DNA from: Kushneria aurantia DSM 21353
GTDB taxonomy: Bacteria > Pseudomonadota > Gammaproteobacteria > Pseudomonadales > Halomonadaceae
Reading direction: 5' to 3'
Length of the DNA: 64,000 bases
Assembly (NCBI RefSeq): GCF_000382245.1
Contig: NZ_KB907868.1
Coordinates: forward strand, 62,001 to 126,000
Made by a program: the position numbers and the translations under genes. Below, piece by piece: positions 27,251 to 35,709 of the stretch (position 1 is its first letter; every line of letters starts with the position of its first letter). The notes beneath the pieces are model-generated. The model made no database searches. It was not told where the DNA came from and worked only from the letters and a program-made list of their open reading frames with translations.

Positions 27251-30018
27251 ACTCACTGCTTGAGTCCTATATCGTCGAAGCGCGCGATATGCTGGAGTCC
27301 GCCAGCGAAACCATTCTGGCGCTGGAAAAAACGCCCGATGCCAGCGACCGGCTGGATGAGCTGTTTCGCAGCATCCATACCCTCAAGGGCACCTCGGGCA
27401 TGTTTGATAACCTGAACGCCCTCTACCGGCTGGTGCACGTTGCCGAGGACGGTCTCGACCGCCTGCGCGGGCGCGAATTCGATCTGACCGGCGACTATAT
27501 CGACCTGCTGTTCGACGTGCTCGACCAGCTCAACGGCTGGCTCGATCATCTCGACCAGCACGGCGAGCTGCCCGACGATGCCGAAGCGGCGGCTACGGCG
27601 CTGATCGCGCGGCTGGGTAGCGAGGTGCCGCAGAGCGGTGCGACCATCGCGCCGCCGGAAAGTCCCGCCGAGCCGCCTGCCGAGGCCCCCGAATGGGTCG
27701 CCGCGCTGCCGCCGGCGTGGCTGCATGAAGCGCGCGAGGAGGCGCGCCGAGTGCCGCAGGCGAGCGTGCTGGCGCTGACCTGGCGCCCCGAAGAGAGTGC
27801 CATCTACGACGGCGGCGATCCTCTCGCCGATATCGCTGCACTGCCCGGGCTGATCGGCTTTCGCGCCGCGCCGCGCGAGCCCTGGCCCGATATGGAGCTA
27901 TTCGATCCCTACCACTGCACACTGGCGTTCATGGCGCTGACCGTCACCACCCATGATGCCATGACGCAACACCTGGGCGCGGCACAGGCGCAGTGCCAGT
28001 GGCAGGAGGTGAGCGCCGCACTGCAGGCAGACGATAGCGAGGACGCCATACCACAGGCCGCTGACGGAGAGGCGGAGGCCGACACGCCGGCGGGCGACTC
28101 GCCGGAACTGGAGGCGCTGTTCGAAGCGCAGTCCGCCGAGCATGACAAGGCTCAGGAGCCGGCTGCCGCCCCCGAGGGTTCGGCTACGGCGGCGCCGGGC
28201 GGCGACTCGCCGGAGCTGGAAGCGCTCTTCGCAGCGCACGCGGATGATGCCGCTGCCAGTGACGATGAGGCGGACACAGACGATGAGGCGGACACAGACG
28301 ATGAGGTGGCGCGTGAAATGCTGGCTGAACAGCGGCGCGTGCTACTTACCCCCGTCGAGGAAGCGCAGCGTTCCGGGCGACTGGACGCAGTAGTCCGGGT
28401 GATCGGCGAGATACTGGCGCAACAGCGCCGCGAGCACTCGCTGGAAACGCTGCAGGCCGCCGGAGAGCAGGCGCGCAGCGAAAACAGTGAAGCGCCGCTC
28501 TTGAGCTGGCTGGACAGCGAGCTGCCCGCCGAGTCGCAGAGTGAGGACGTCGCAACGCCCGCCAATAGCGAGCCGACGGCGAGCGAAGCGGATCAGCAGG
28601 GTAGAGCAGAGCACAAGAGTGAAGCGAATCAAAAGCGTGGGGCGGATCAGGAGCGCGCCACGGCATCCGCTGGTGGCGCTGCAGCAGCGCCGGCCGAGCG
28701 TGAAACCTCGGGCGCTTCGGCGCCGGCGAGCCGGCGTCAGTCGAGCGACCGCGGCGGCGAGTCCTCCGGCGGCCATGCCGACAGCCGCCCGCTGCGCGTG
28801 GAGCAGCACCGCATCGATGAGTTGATGAATCTGGCCGGCGAGCTGATCGTGGCCAAGAACGCGCTGCCCTTTCTGGCCCGGCGGATCGAAAACGGCGACG
28901 ACCGTGACGAGCTGGTGCGCGAACTCAAGGTCAGCCAGGCCAACATCGACCGTATCTCCAATCGCATCCAGGACGCCGTCATGTCGGCGCGCATGGTGCC
29001 CATGTCGACGGTGTTCCAGCGCTTTCCACGGCTGGTGCGCGATATCGCCCGCAAGCTCGACAAAAAAGTGGAGCTGGTCACCGAAGGAGAGGAGACCGAG
29101 GCCGACAAGAACATTATCGGCGGTCTCGGCGACCCGCTCACCCACCTGATCCGCAACAGCCTCGATCACGGCATGGAGCTTCCCGCCGAGCGCACGGCAG
29201 CCGGCAAGCCCGCCACCGGCCGCGTGACGCTGCGCGCCGCGACCATGGAAGACCACGTCATGATTGAGCTGAGCGACGACGGTCGCGGCATCGACGCCCA
29301 GGCGATCATGCAGCGCGCCTATCAGAAGGGGCTGGTGGATGAGCACGAACTCGACGGCATGAGCGAGGAGGAAGCGCTCAACCTGATTCTGCTGCCCGGT
29401 TTCTCCACCGCCGATCAGGTCTCCGACCTGTCCGGCCGCGGCGTGGGCATGGACGCGGTCAAGAGTGCCATTCAGGAGGTCGGTGGCCGGCTGGTGATCC
29501 AGAGCGAGAAGGGCGCGGGTTCCACCATGCGCATCATGCTGCCGATGTCGATGGCCGTCACCCGGGTACTGGTGGTGGATATCGACAACCAGTACTACGG
29601 CGTGCCGATGCCGATTATCCGCGAAACCGTGCGGCTGCCGCGCAGCGCCTTCAATCGCGTCAAGCAGACCGAGGTGATGGCGCTGCGCGATGAGTTGATT
29701 CCGGTTCACCGCAGTCGTCAGCTGCTGGGGCTGGAGGGGCCGCAGGAGCCGCCCGAGGAGCAGGCGGTGCTGATTCTGGAGGTGGACAACCACAAGGTGG
29801 GGCTGGTAGTCGACGAGTTCCGCCAGAGCATGGATATCGTGCAAAAGCCCATGGAGGGCATCATGGCGCAGTTCGATATCTTTGCCGGCAGCGCGCTGAC
29901 CGGCGACGGTCGGGTGCTGCTGGTACTCAATGCCCCGGCGCTGCTGAAACGGGCGACCGCTGCCGGTGCGGCATCGTCCGGGGATATCAAACGTGCGCGA
30001 CACGAGGAGAGCGTCTGA
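27247..30018 (+). CDS. cheA: CheA histidine kinase with a long acidic linker
   Basis: The 923-residue kinase has an Hpt domain with phospho-histidine H44 (RSIHTLKGTSGMF). A second domain at about 145-258 includes GGDPLADIAALPGLIGF and may serve as P2. A disordered acidic linker of about 250 residues follows. Then come the dimerisation helices (from about 512, VEQHRIDELMNLAGELIV), the HATPase domain (N box RNSLDHG near 636, DDGRGID near 677) and a CheW-like P5 domain (about 765-905). In the linker the decapeptide GDSPELEALF occurs at 283-292 and 319-328, and an 18-base tandem duplication (28264-28299) encodes repeated DEADTD. It is longer than typical CheA (about 650-750). Confidence 0.94.
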   Translation: MNSLLESYIVEARDMLESASETILALEKTPDASDRLDELFRSIHTLKGTSGMFDNLNALYRLVHVAEDGLDRLRGREFDLTGDYIDLLFDVLDQLNGWLDHLDQHGELPDDAEAAATALIARLGSEVPQSGATIAPPESPAEPPAEAPEWVAALPPAWLHEAREEARRVPQASVLALTWRPEESAIYDGGDPLADIAALPGLIGFRAAPREPWPDMELFDPYHCTLAFMALTVTTHDAMTQHLGAAQAQCQWQEVSAALQADDSEDAIPQAADGEAEADTPAGDSPELEALFEAQSAEHDKAQEPAAAPEGSATAAPGGDSPELEALFAAHADDAAASDDEADTDDEADTDDEVAREMLAEQRRVLLTPVEEAQRSGRLDAVVRVIGEILAQQRREHSLETLQAAGEQARSENSEAPLLSWLDSELPAESQSEDVATPANSEPTASEADQQGRAEHKSEANQKRGADQERATASAGGAAAAPAERETSGASAPASRRQSSDRGGESSGGHADSRPLRVEQHRIDELMNLAGELIVAKNALPFLARRIENGDDRDELVRELKVSQANIDRISNRIQDAVMSARMVPMSTVFQRFPRLVRDIARKLDKKVELVTEGEETEADKNIIGGLGDPLTHLIRNSLDHGMELPAERTAAGKPATGRVTLRAATMEDHVMIELSDDGRGIDAQAIMQRAYQKGLVDEHELDGMSEEEALNLILLPGFSTADQVSDLSGRGVGMDAVKSAIQEVGGRLVIQSEKGAGSTMRIMLPMSMAVTRVLVVDIDNQYYGVPMPIIRETVRLPRSAFNRVKQTEVMALRDELIPVHRSRQLLGLEGPQEPPEEQAVLILEVDNHKVGLVVDEFRQSMDIVQKPMEGIMAQFDIFAGSALTGDGRVLLVLNAPALLKRATAAGAASSGDIKRARHEESV

Positions 30019-30251
30019 TGCCGATCGAATACCGCAAGCGCAGCGCCGTCATGCAGGGGGTCTGCCAGCTGGAGGAAGTCGAGGAGCTGCAGGGCTGGAT
30101 GCTGGAGAACCCGCGCGCCTCGCTCAACCTGGGACAGTGCGAGCATCTGCATACCGCCATCGTGCAGCTGATTCTGGCGAGTGAGTTTCGCATCTCGACA
30201 CCGCCCGAGCGGCCGCTGCTCAAAATGGCGCTGGGACTACCAACGCCCTGA
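30018..30251 (+). CDS. Small STAS-like protein ending the chemosensory operon
   Basis: The 77-residue protein starts on the last base of the cheA stop (TGATG). The central segment RASLNLGQCEHLHTAIVQLI has the pattern of a STAS-domain strand and helix (beta strand, conserved loop, then helix), as in anti-sigma-factor antagonists. The expected phosphorylatable Ser/Thr of the loop would be T41 or its neighbour. It is shorter than a full STAS domain (about 100 residues), so the fold call is tentative. Coupling to cheA suggests a regulatory partner. Confidence 0.6.
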   Translation: MPIEYRKRSAVMQGVCQLEEVEELQGWMLENPRASLNLGQCEHLHTAIVQLILASEFRISTPPERPLLKMALGLPTP

Positions 30252-30272
30252 TGTCATGGACAGAGTCGGGAG

Positions 30273-31280
30273 TCAGCGGTTGGCCTCGTCGACCTTTACC
30301 GGCACCCGGTAGAGACTCGCGCTGGCGGTGATATAGACCGCCCGGTCGTCGCCACGGCCGAACGCCAGGTTGGCGGTGCGCTCGGGCAGTTCGATGCGGC
30401 CCAGTCGCTTCCCCGCGGGGCTGAAAACCTGAATGCCGCTGTCGCTGCTCGACCAGACATTGCCCTGTTCGTCGACCTTGATGCCGTCCGGCACGCCGGG
30501 GGATACCTCGGCGAATACGCGAGCGCCGCTCAGTGCGCCGTTCTCGTCGACGTCGTAGGCGACAATGTGGTGGTTGAGGCTGTCATCGTCGCGGTCGTGG
30601 GCCTGCTGGGAGTCGGCAATATAAAGGATATGTTCGCCGGGGGCGAAAGCCAGCCCGTTGGGTGTTTTCACCATCGACGTCTCGAGCCGGGTCAGTTCGT
30701 GGCGCTGTGGGTCGAAGCGATAGACGAACTCGCCGCCGGTCACTGCGCGGCCGCCATATCCCTCCTCGGGAACGTCGATGCCGAAGGTGGGGTCGGTAAA
30801 CCAGATATCGCCATTGGTGTCGACCACCAGGTCGTTGGGGCTGTTGAGCTTGTTCATGCCGTCGATATCCACCAGCAGGCGCCACTCGCCGTTCTCTTCG
30901 CGTCGCTCGACGCCGCGTCGCCCGTGGGAGGCGGCGACCACCCGGCCCTGCTGATCGAGCGCATGGCCGTTGTGAAACTGCGCCGGCTTCAGCCACTCAC
31001 TGACGCCCTCTCCCTCGCGCCAGATCAGCACCCGGTTGCTCTTGATATCGCTCCAGATCACCCCGCCCTGCGGCAGCGCCAGCGGTCCTTCGCTCCACAG
31101 CGCCTCGCCGTAGAGTCTTTCGGGTATGGCATCGCTGTCGATCAGTGCATGGAAGGCCGGGTCGTCGGCGACCACCCGGGCCGCGCCATCGTCGGCATGG
31201 GTGCTACCGCCGAGGCTGATGCCGGCCATCAGCAGACCGCCGTAGAGTGGGCGAGACAGTAGTCTGAGTGTCGAGGGCAT
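30273..31280 (-). CDS. SMP-30/gluconolactonase-family protein, exported
   Basis: The 335-residue protein has an N-terminal signal peptide (MPSTLRLLSRPLYGGLLMAG, cleavage after about residue 29 near STHA). A six-bladed beta-propeller of the SMP-30 type follows. Metal-site blocks are visible: SEGPLALPQGGVIWSDI with the first glutamate, SPNDLVVDTNGDIWFTDPTFG, and PDGIKVDEQGNVWSSSDSGI. The family hydrolyses sugar lactones using a divalent metal; the substrate is not known. An AAGGAG lies close upstream of the ATG at 31280. It converges with the chemosensory operon, with only 21 bases between stops and no terminator. Confidence 0.88.
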   Translation of the reverse strand: MPSTLRLLSRPLYGGLLMAGISLGGSTHADDGAARVVADDPAFHALIDSDAIPERLYGEALWSEGPLALPQGGVIWSDIKSNRVLIWREGEGVSEWLKPAQFHNGHALDQQGRVVAASHGRRGVERREENGEWRLLVDIDGMNKLNSPNDLVVDTNGDIWFTDPTFGIDVPEEGYGGRAVTGGEFVYRFDPQRHELTRLETSMVKTPNGLAFAPGEHILYIADSQQAHDRDDDSLNHHIVAYDVDENGALSGARVFAEVSPGVPDGIKVDEQGNVWSSSDSGIQVFSPAGKRLGRIELPERTANLAFGRGDDRAVYITASASLYRVPVKVDEANR

Positions 31281-31439
31281 AACGATCTCCTTGTCGGCTG
31301 GCAGAGAAGGGCGCTTTCCATTATTGGCCCGAAGCCTTCTTTCTTGCCATATCGTGGCCAACGTTTCATTGAGGCGAAGTGCGCATTGCCGTGGCCGCCT
31401 CGAAGCGCTACCCTCCGAGGCGATTCGCCATGCGAATCG

Positions 31440-31583
31440 GATCCTCAGGGCGGGGTGCAAGTCCCCACCGGCGGTGATGTTGCGGCCTCCAGGCGGCCGC
31501 GAACGAGCCCGCGAGCGTACCAGGGTATGCAGGAACCGGTGAGATTCCGGTGCCGACGGTGATAGTCCGGATGGGAGAGGATC
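31440..31583 (+). promoter_or_regulatory. FMN riboswitch (RFN element)
   Basis: The conserved RFN core is plain. The closing stem GATCCTC...GAGGATC frames AGGGCGGGGTGCAAGTCCCC, ACCGGCGGTGAT, GAGCCCGCGAGCG, GGTGAGATTCCGGTGCCGAC and GGTGATAGTCCGGATGGGAG. This aptamer binds flavin mononucleotide and turns off riboflavin genes. It lies 248 bases before the ribB start. The rest of the 550-base gap (31281-31439) holds the SMP-30 promoter side and no gene. Confidence 0.96.
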
Positions 31584-31669
31584 GACAGCCCGCGTCGTCC
31601 CGCGACCGCGCCGGGCGTCCTGCCATTGCTCCTGTCGTGCCCTGTTCCCTGTCATCGCTCTGGAGGGCG

Positions 31670-31698
31670 TTTACAAAAGGGCTGCGCTCGACAATACG
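31670..31698. repeat. 29-bp dispersed repeat, copy 1
   Basis: TTTACAAAAGGGCTGCGCTC followed by GACAATACG closely matches 48263-48291 (about 26 of 29 bases). It lies between the FMN aptamer and ribB. Function unknown. Confidence 0.7.
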
Positions 31699-31703
31699 GC
31701 GTT

Positions 31704-31761
31704 AAAATTGACCTCAAATGCTCATTTACCCCATGTAAACTCCGCGTTTTCGGTCAATTTT
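31704..31761 (+). other. Large dyad between FMN aptamer and ribB
   Basis: The perfect 10-base arms AAAATTGACC (31704-31713) and GGTCAATTTT (31752-31761) enclose an inner hairpin TTTAC/GTAAA (31725-31739). It may belong to the riboswitch expression platform, since it ends in T, or it may be a mobile repeat inserted there. It is AT-rich relative to its surroundings. Confidence 0.6.
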
Positions 31762-31830
31762 GCCTTGTCTTGCCTTCGCTCGCCTGATTTGTCAACACCC
31801 TCCTGTGGGCGAACCTGGAGCAGACACCTT

Positions 31831-32511
31831 ATGTCACAGCATCAGAACTTCTCTTTTGAAAGCGCCGAGCAGCGCGTGCGCGCTGCCCTCGACAGCCTGG
31901 CGCGCGGCGAAGGCGTGGTGGTCACCGACGACCCCGAGCGTGAAAACGAAGGCGACCTGATCTTCGCCGCCGCGACGCTCACCGAGCGCCAGATGGCGCA
32001 GATGATTCGCCATGGCAGCGGTATCGTCTGCCTCTGCCTGACCGGCGAACAGGCCGACCGGCTCGAACTGCCGCCCATGGTACGCCGCAACGAAAGCCGC
32101 TACTCAACCGGCTTTACCGTCTCCATCGAGGCGCGCGAGGGAGTCACCACCGGCGTCAGCGCTCATGACCGCACCGTGACCGTGCGCACTGCCGTGGCTG
32201 ACGGCGCGCAACCGCAGGACCTTGCCCGCCCCGGGCATATCTTCCCGCTGCGCGCCCGCGCCGGCGGCGTGCTGGCGCGGCGCGGCCACACCGAGGCGAC
32301 CATCGACCTGGTGCGCCTCTCCGGCCACGGCCGCGCCGGCGTGCTGTGCGAGCTGATGAACGACGACGGCACCATGATGGGCGGCGAGGCACTGGCCGAC
32401 TACGCCGAGGACCACGGCTATCCGCTGGTATCGATCGCCGAGCTGGCCGCCTGGCGTGAAGCCCACGACAGCCCCGGCGATTTCAATGCGGCGTCGATGG
32501 TGATGCCGTGA
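31831..32511 (+). CDS. ribB: 3,4-dihydroxy-2-butanone-4-phosphate synthase
   Basis: The 226-residue enzyme converts ribulose 5-phosphate to the four-carbon precursor of riboflavin. The catalytic acidic loop [15 protein letters not shown] and the motifs [11 protein letters not shown] and [14 protein letters not shown] are intact. It has no C-terminal GTP cyclohydrolase II (RibA) domain, so it is the single-domain form. A TGGAG lies upstream of the ATG. Control by the FMN riboswitch is expected from position. An orphan deaminase gene follows after two bases. Confidence 0.95.
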   Translation: MSQHQNFSFESAEQRVRAALDSLARGEGVVVTDDPERENEGDLIFAAATLTERQMAQMIRHGSGIVCLCLTGEQADRLELPPMVRRNESRYSTGFTVSIEAREGVTTGVSAHDRTVTVRTAVADGAQPQDLARPGHIFPLRARAGGVLARRGHTEATIDLVRLSGHGRAGVLCELMNDDGTMMGGEALADYAEDHGYPLVSIAELAAWREAHDSPGDFNAASMVMP

Positions 32512-32513
32512 CC

Positions 32514-32996
32514 ATGGCGAATGACGCGTGCTCAGAAATCTTCTCTACACGAACCGATTTCATGAGTAGAGCGTTATCGCTATCCCGCCGGGCGCTCCCC
32601 GACTGCCTTCCCAATCCGCCCGTTGGCTGCGTGCTGGTTTCGCAGGGCGAGATACTTGCTGAAGGCTATACCCGGTTTCCAGGCCATCATCATGCAGAGG
32701 TGGAAGCTCTATCGAAGCTGCCGGATGGCGCAGGCAGCGTGGAGGCCTACGTCACTCTGGAGCCCTGCTCGTTCAGAGGGCGAACGCCTTCCTGCGCGCA
32801 GGCGCTGATCGATCGCGGGGTCCAGCGTGTGTACGTCGCTCTGATTGATCCGCATCCCCTGAATCAGGGCCGTGGTATCGAAATGATGCGTTCAGCCGGC
32901 CTTGAGGTATTCACCGGTATCGAAAAAGAAGCCGTAGCCGGTTTTATCGGAAGCTATCTGAATATCGATCCGCTTTATCAGCAATATCGCTTATAG
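32514..32996 (+). CDS. RibD-type deaminase domain alone (no reductase)
   Basis: The 160-residue protein is a zinc-dependent deaminase of the RibD N-terminal type. The zinc and proton-shuttle residues are H60 and E62 (HHHAEVEAL), C85 and C94 (EPCSFRGRTPSC). RibD normally carries a reductase domain of about 200 residues after this; here the protein ends after SYLNIDPLYQQYRL. It lies two bases downstream of ribB, so it should be under the FMN riboswitch. Codon use looks less GC-biased than its neighbours, which hints at transfer. The start could also be the GTG at 32508 or the ATG at 32562. Confidence 0.8.
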   Translation: MANDACSEIFSTRTDFMSRALSLSRRALPDCLPNPPVGCVLVSQGEILAEGYTRFPGHHHAEVEALSKLPDGAGSVEAYVTLEPCSFRGRTPSCAQALIDRGVQRVYVALIDPHPLNQGRGIEMMRSAGLEVFTGIEKEAVAGFIGSYLNIDPLYQQYRL

Positions 32997-33027
32997 AGCC
33001 GACACGCGAAATGCGAGGAAATGCGTC

Positions 33028-33972
33028 ATGAGCGAGCTGTTGCTGCATCACTTCGAAGCTTCCCCCTATGCTGAAAAGGTGCGCTTGCTGCTGGGCTATT
33101 GCAGTCTCGAGTGGGCTTCGGTGCGCATTCCGCGCATTCTGCCCAAGCCGTACTACTTGGCGTTGACCGGCGGCTATCGTAAAACGCCGACGCTGCAAAT
33201 CGGTCGCGATCTGTACTGCGATACGGCGCTGATCACCCGCGTAATCGCGGCGCGCGCTGGTTATACCGAAACATTGCTGCCTGCTGATCGCGCTGTCGAG
33301 ATCGTGGCGCTGGAGGCACTGGGTGACCGACTTTTTCTTGCCGCTATTCCGGTGCTGTTTCGCCCCGAGGGGCGTGCGGCACTGGTGGAAAAGCTTGGCG
33401 AGGAGGGCCTGGCGAAATTTCAGGCCGACCGTGCTGAACTATTCAGTGGCGGCAGCGTATCGCTCCCCGACGAGCAGCTCTCGCGGGCGCTCTGGGCGCC
33501 CGGTCTGGCCAGGCTGGAGGCGCAGCTGACGCCGCGTCCCTTCCTGCTTGGTGAAATGCCGACGCTTGCGGATTTCGCGCTCTATCATCCGATCTGGTAT
33601 GTACGCAGCAATCCGGGTGTGGCGGCGAGCATTGACGGCCATCCACGGCTGCTCGAATGGTTCGCCCAAATGAGCGCCTTCGGCCGGGTTGAGCGCCATG
33701 AGCTGAGCGAGGCACATGCCCATGACGTAGCCGCCGCCTGTACACAGTGGCAGCCGCTGGCCGGCGAGCACGATCCCTCGCTCGGCTTTGATCCTGGTTC
33801 CACGGTCAACGTCCATGCGCGTGACTACGGCGTGGAATGCACCTCTGGCAGGCTGGTTCAACTGAGTCGCGACACTATCAGTCTCGAGCGTCACGCAGAG
33901 TTCGAGGGGAGTACCATCGGCCCGGTCAGGGTGCACTTCCCGCGCGATGGTTTCGTGATCGAGCCGGCGTGA
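33028..33972 (+). CDS. GST-like protein with extra C-terminal domain
   Basis: This 314-residue protein begins with a thioredoxin-fold GST domain (LLLHHFEASPYAEKVRLLLG, cis-proline block RKTPTLQIG). A helical domain follows to about residue 225. A further segment of about 80 residues (from GSTVNVHARDYGVECTSGRL) looks beta-rich and is not part of ordinary GSTs. The function is unknown; a detoxification or binding role is possible. It is preceded by a GAGGAAATGCGTC leader and follows the ribB-deaminase pair at 31 bases, so read-through from the riboswitch transcript is possible. Confidence 0.75.
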   Translation: MSELLLHHFEASPYAEKVRLLLGYCSLEWASVRIPRILPKPYYLALTGGYRKTPTLQIGRDLYCDTALITRVIAARAGYTETLLPADRAVEIVALEALGDRLFLAAIPVLFRPEGRAALVEKLGEEGLAKFQADRAELFSGGSVSLPDEQLSRALWAPGLARLEAQLTPRPFLLGEMPTLADFALYHPIWYVRSNPGVAASIDGHPRLLEWFAQMSAFGRVERHELSEAHAHDVAAACTQWQPLAGEHDPSLGFDPGSTVNVHARDYGVECTSGRLVQLSRDTISLERHAEFEGSTIGPVRVHFPRDGFVIEPA

Positions 33973-34044
33973 CAAAGCCTTCACGGTTGGTAGAGTTGGT
34001 GGTCGTACCTGCGATGTTCCCACTGCCCAAAGGACGCTCCGGCC

Positions 34045-35535
34045 ATGACCGATGCCTACTGCAAGCTCGAAGCGCGCTTCGCGCGACTCTCCCGCTATGC
34101 CCACCTGGGCGCCATGGCCGGCTGGGATCAGCTCACTCTGATGCCTTCCGGTGGCAGCGAGGCGCGCGCTGCGGCTATTGCCGAGCTGCAGGTACTGATG
34201 CACGAAAGTCTGACCGACGACGCCACCCGCGGGCTGCTCGACGACGTCGACCCCTCGACTCTTGACGACACCCAGCGTGCCAATCTGCGCGAAATGAAGC
34301 GCGAGGTCGACGATGCTCGGGTGTTGCCACCGTCGCTGGTCGAGGCGCAGTCGCTGGCCGGCGCACGCGGCGAGCGAGCCTGGCGCCGCTGCCGGGCAGA
34401 CAACGACTGGCAGGGGTTTCTCGAGCCCTTTCGCGAGGTGGTTCGCCTCGCCCGCGAGGAGGCGACAATCCGCGCCGAAGCGGCGGGCTGCTCGCGCTAC
34501 GAGGCGCTGCTGCAGAAGTTCGAGCCCGGTATGAGCGTTGCCGAGCTGGACCGCCTGTTCGCCGATATGCGCCAGTGGCTGCCGGGACTGCTGCAGGAAG
34601 TGGTCGAACACCAGCGCGCCACGGTTGACTACACCACGCCGCGCGGCCCCTTCCCGCAGCAGGATCAGCAGCGGTTGGGGCAGCGCATGATGGACTGGTT
34701 GGGATTCGACTTCGAGCACGGCCGGCTGGATGTCAGCCTGCACCCTTTCTGCGGCGGCGTGCCGGAGGATGTGCGCCTGACCACGCGATATCGTGAGGAT
34801 GAGTGCTTCTCGTCGCTGATGGGCATCATCCACGAGACCGGCCACGCCCGCTACGAGCAGAACCTGCCCGCGGCGCTGCGCGGCCAGCCGGCGGGAAAGG
34901 CGCGCTCGATGGCGGTACACGAATCCCAGAGCCTGAGCTTCGAGATGCAGCTGGGACGCAGCGCCGCCTTTCTGCGCTGCCTGCGCCCCTGGCTGGTCGA
35001 GCAGTTCGGCGACCAGCCGGCGTTCGAGGCCGACAATCTGGTGCGGCTGGCGCAGCGCGTCGAGCCGGGGCTGATCCGCGTCGACGCCGACGAAGTCAGC
35101 TATCCGGCGCACATTCTGCTGCGCTACGACATCGAGCGCGCCCTGATCGAGGGCGACATCGAAGTGGAGGAGATTCCCGGGCTGTGGGACGAGGGTATGC
35201 AGCGCCTGCTGGGACTCGACACCCGCGGCAACTACCGCGACGGCTGCCTGCAGGATATCCACTGGACCGACGGCGCCTTCGGCTACTTCCCCACCTACAG
35301 TCTCGGCGCCATGCTGGCTGCCCAGCTGATGGCCGCCGCCCGCCGCGAACGGCCCGACCTCGACGAGCGCATCGCCGCCGGCGACCTGAAGCCGCTTTTT
35401 TACTGGCTGAAGACCAACGTCTGGCAGCAGGGCAGCCTGTATGACACCGACGAGTTGATCCGCCGCGCCAGCGGTGAATCGCTCAACCCGGCGCACTATC
35501 GGCGCCACCTGCGTACGCGCTATCTGGGGGAGTGA
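34045..35535 (+). CDS. Carboxypeptidase Taq, M32 metallopeptidase
   Basis: The 496-residue protein is an M32 zinc carboxypeptidase. The active site is HETGH at 263-267 and the third metal ligand lies in HESQS at 292-296. Further family blocks are LDVSLHPFCGGVPEDVRLTT, SYPAHILLRYDIERALIEGD and PTYSLGAMLAAQLM. Length matches the family (about 500). It trims C-terminal residues from peptides in the cytoplasm. It appears monocistronic. Confidence 0.94.
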   Translation: MTDAYCKLEARFARLSRYAHLGAMAGWDQLTLMPSGGSEARAAAIAELQVLMHESLTDDATRGLLDDVDPSTLDDTQRANLREMKREVDDARVLPPSLVEAQSLAGARGERAWRRCRADNDWQGFLEPFREVVRLAREEATIRAEAAGCSRYEALLQKFEPGMSVAELDRLFADMRQWLPGLLQEVVEHQRATVDYTTPRGPFPQQDQQRLGQRMMDWLGFDFEHGRLDVSLHPFCGGVPEDVRLTTRYREDECFSSLMGIIHETGHARYEQNLPAALRGQPAGKARSMAVHESQSLSFEMQLGRSAAFLRCLRPWLVEQFGDQPAFEADNLVRLAQRVEPGLIRVDADEVSYPAHILLRYDIERALIEGDIEVEEIPGLWDEGMQRLLGLDTRGNYRDGCLQDIHWTDGAFGYFPTYSLGAMLAAQLMAAARRERPDLDERIAAGDLKPLFYWLKTNVWQQGSLYDTDELIRRASGESLNPAHYRRHLRTRYLGE

Positions 35536-35709
35536 GCCCCCCTGATTTTAATTTAACTTATGATACTGGAGGTCGATAGGTACAATAATCCCCTTCTGCG
35601 GTGGATTGACGTCCCGGGTGGCATGCTGCGCCTTGCGCGCCTGAACCCGTAACGCCAGGGCTGCCCCTTATCGGTTCGGGGTTGCCGGCACTCGGTTAGC
35701 GGGGGAAGG

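Noticed and set aside
33439-35508. Long open frame antisense to the carboxypeptidase gene
   Set aside because: The sense strand has the HETGH and HESQS active site; the antisense product shows no recognisable pattern.
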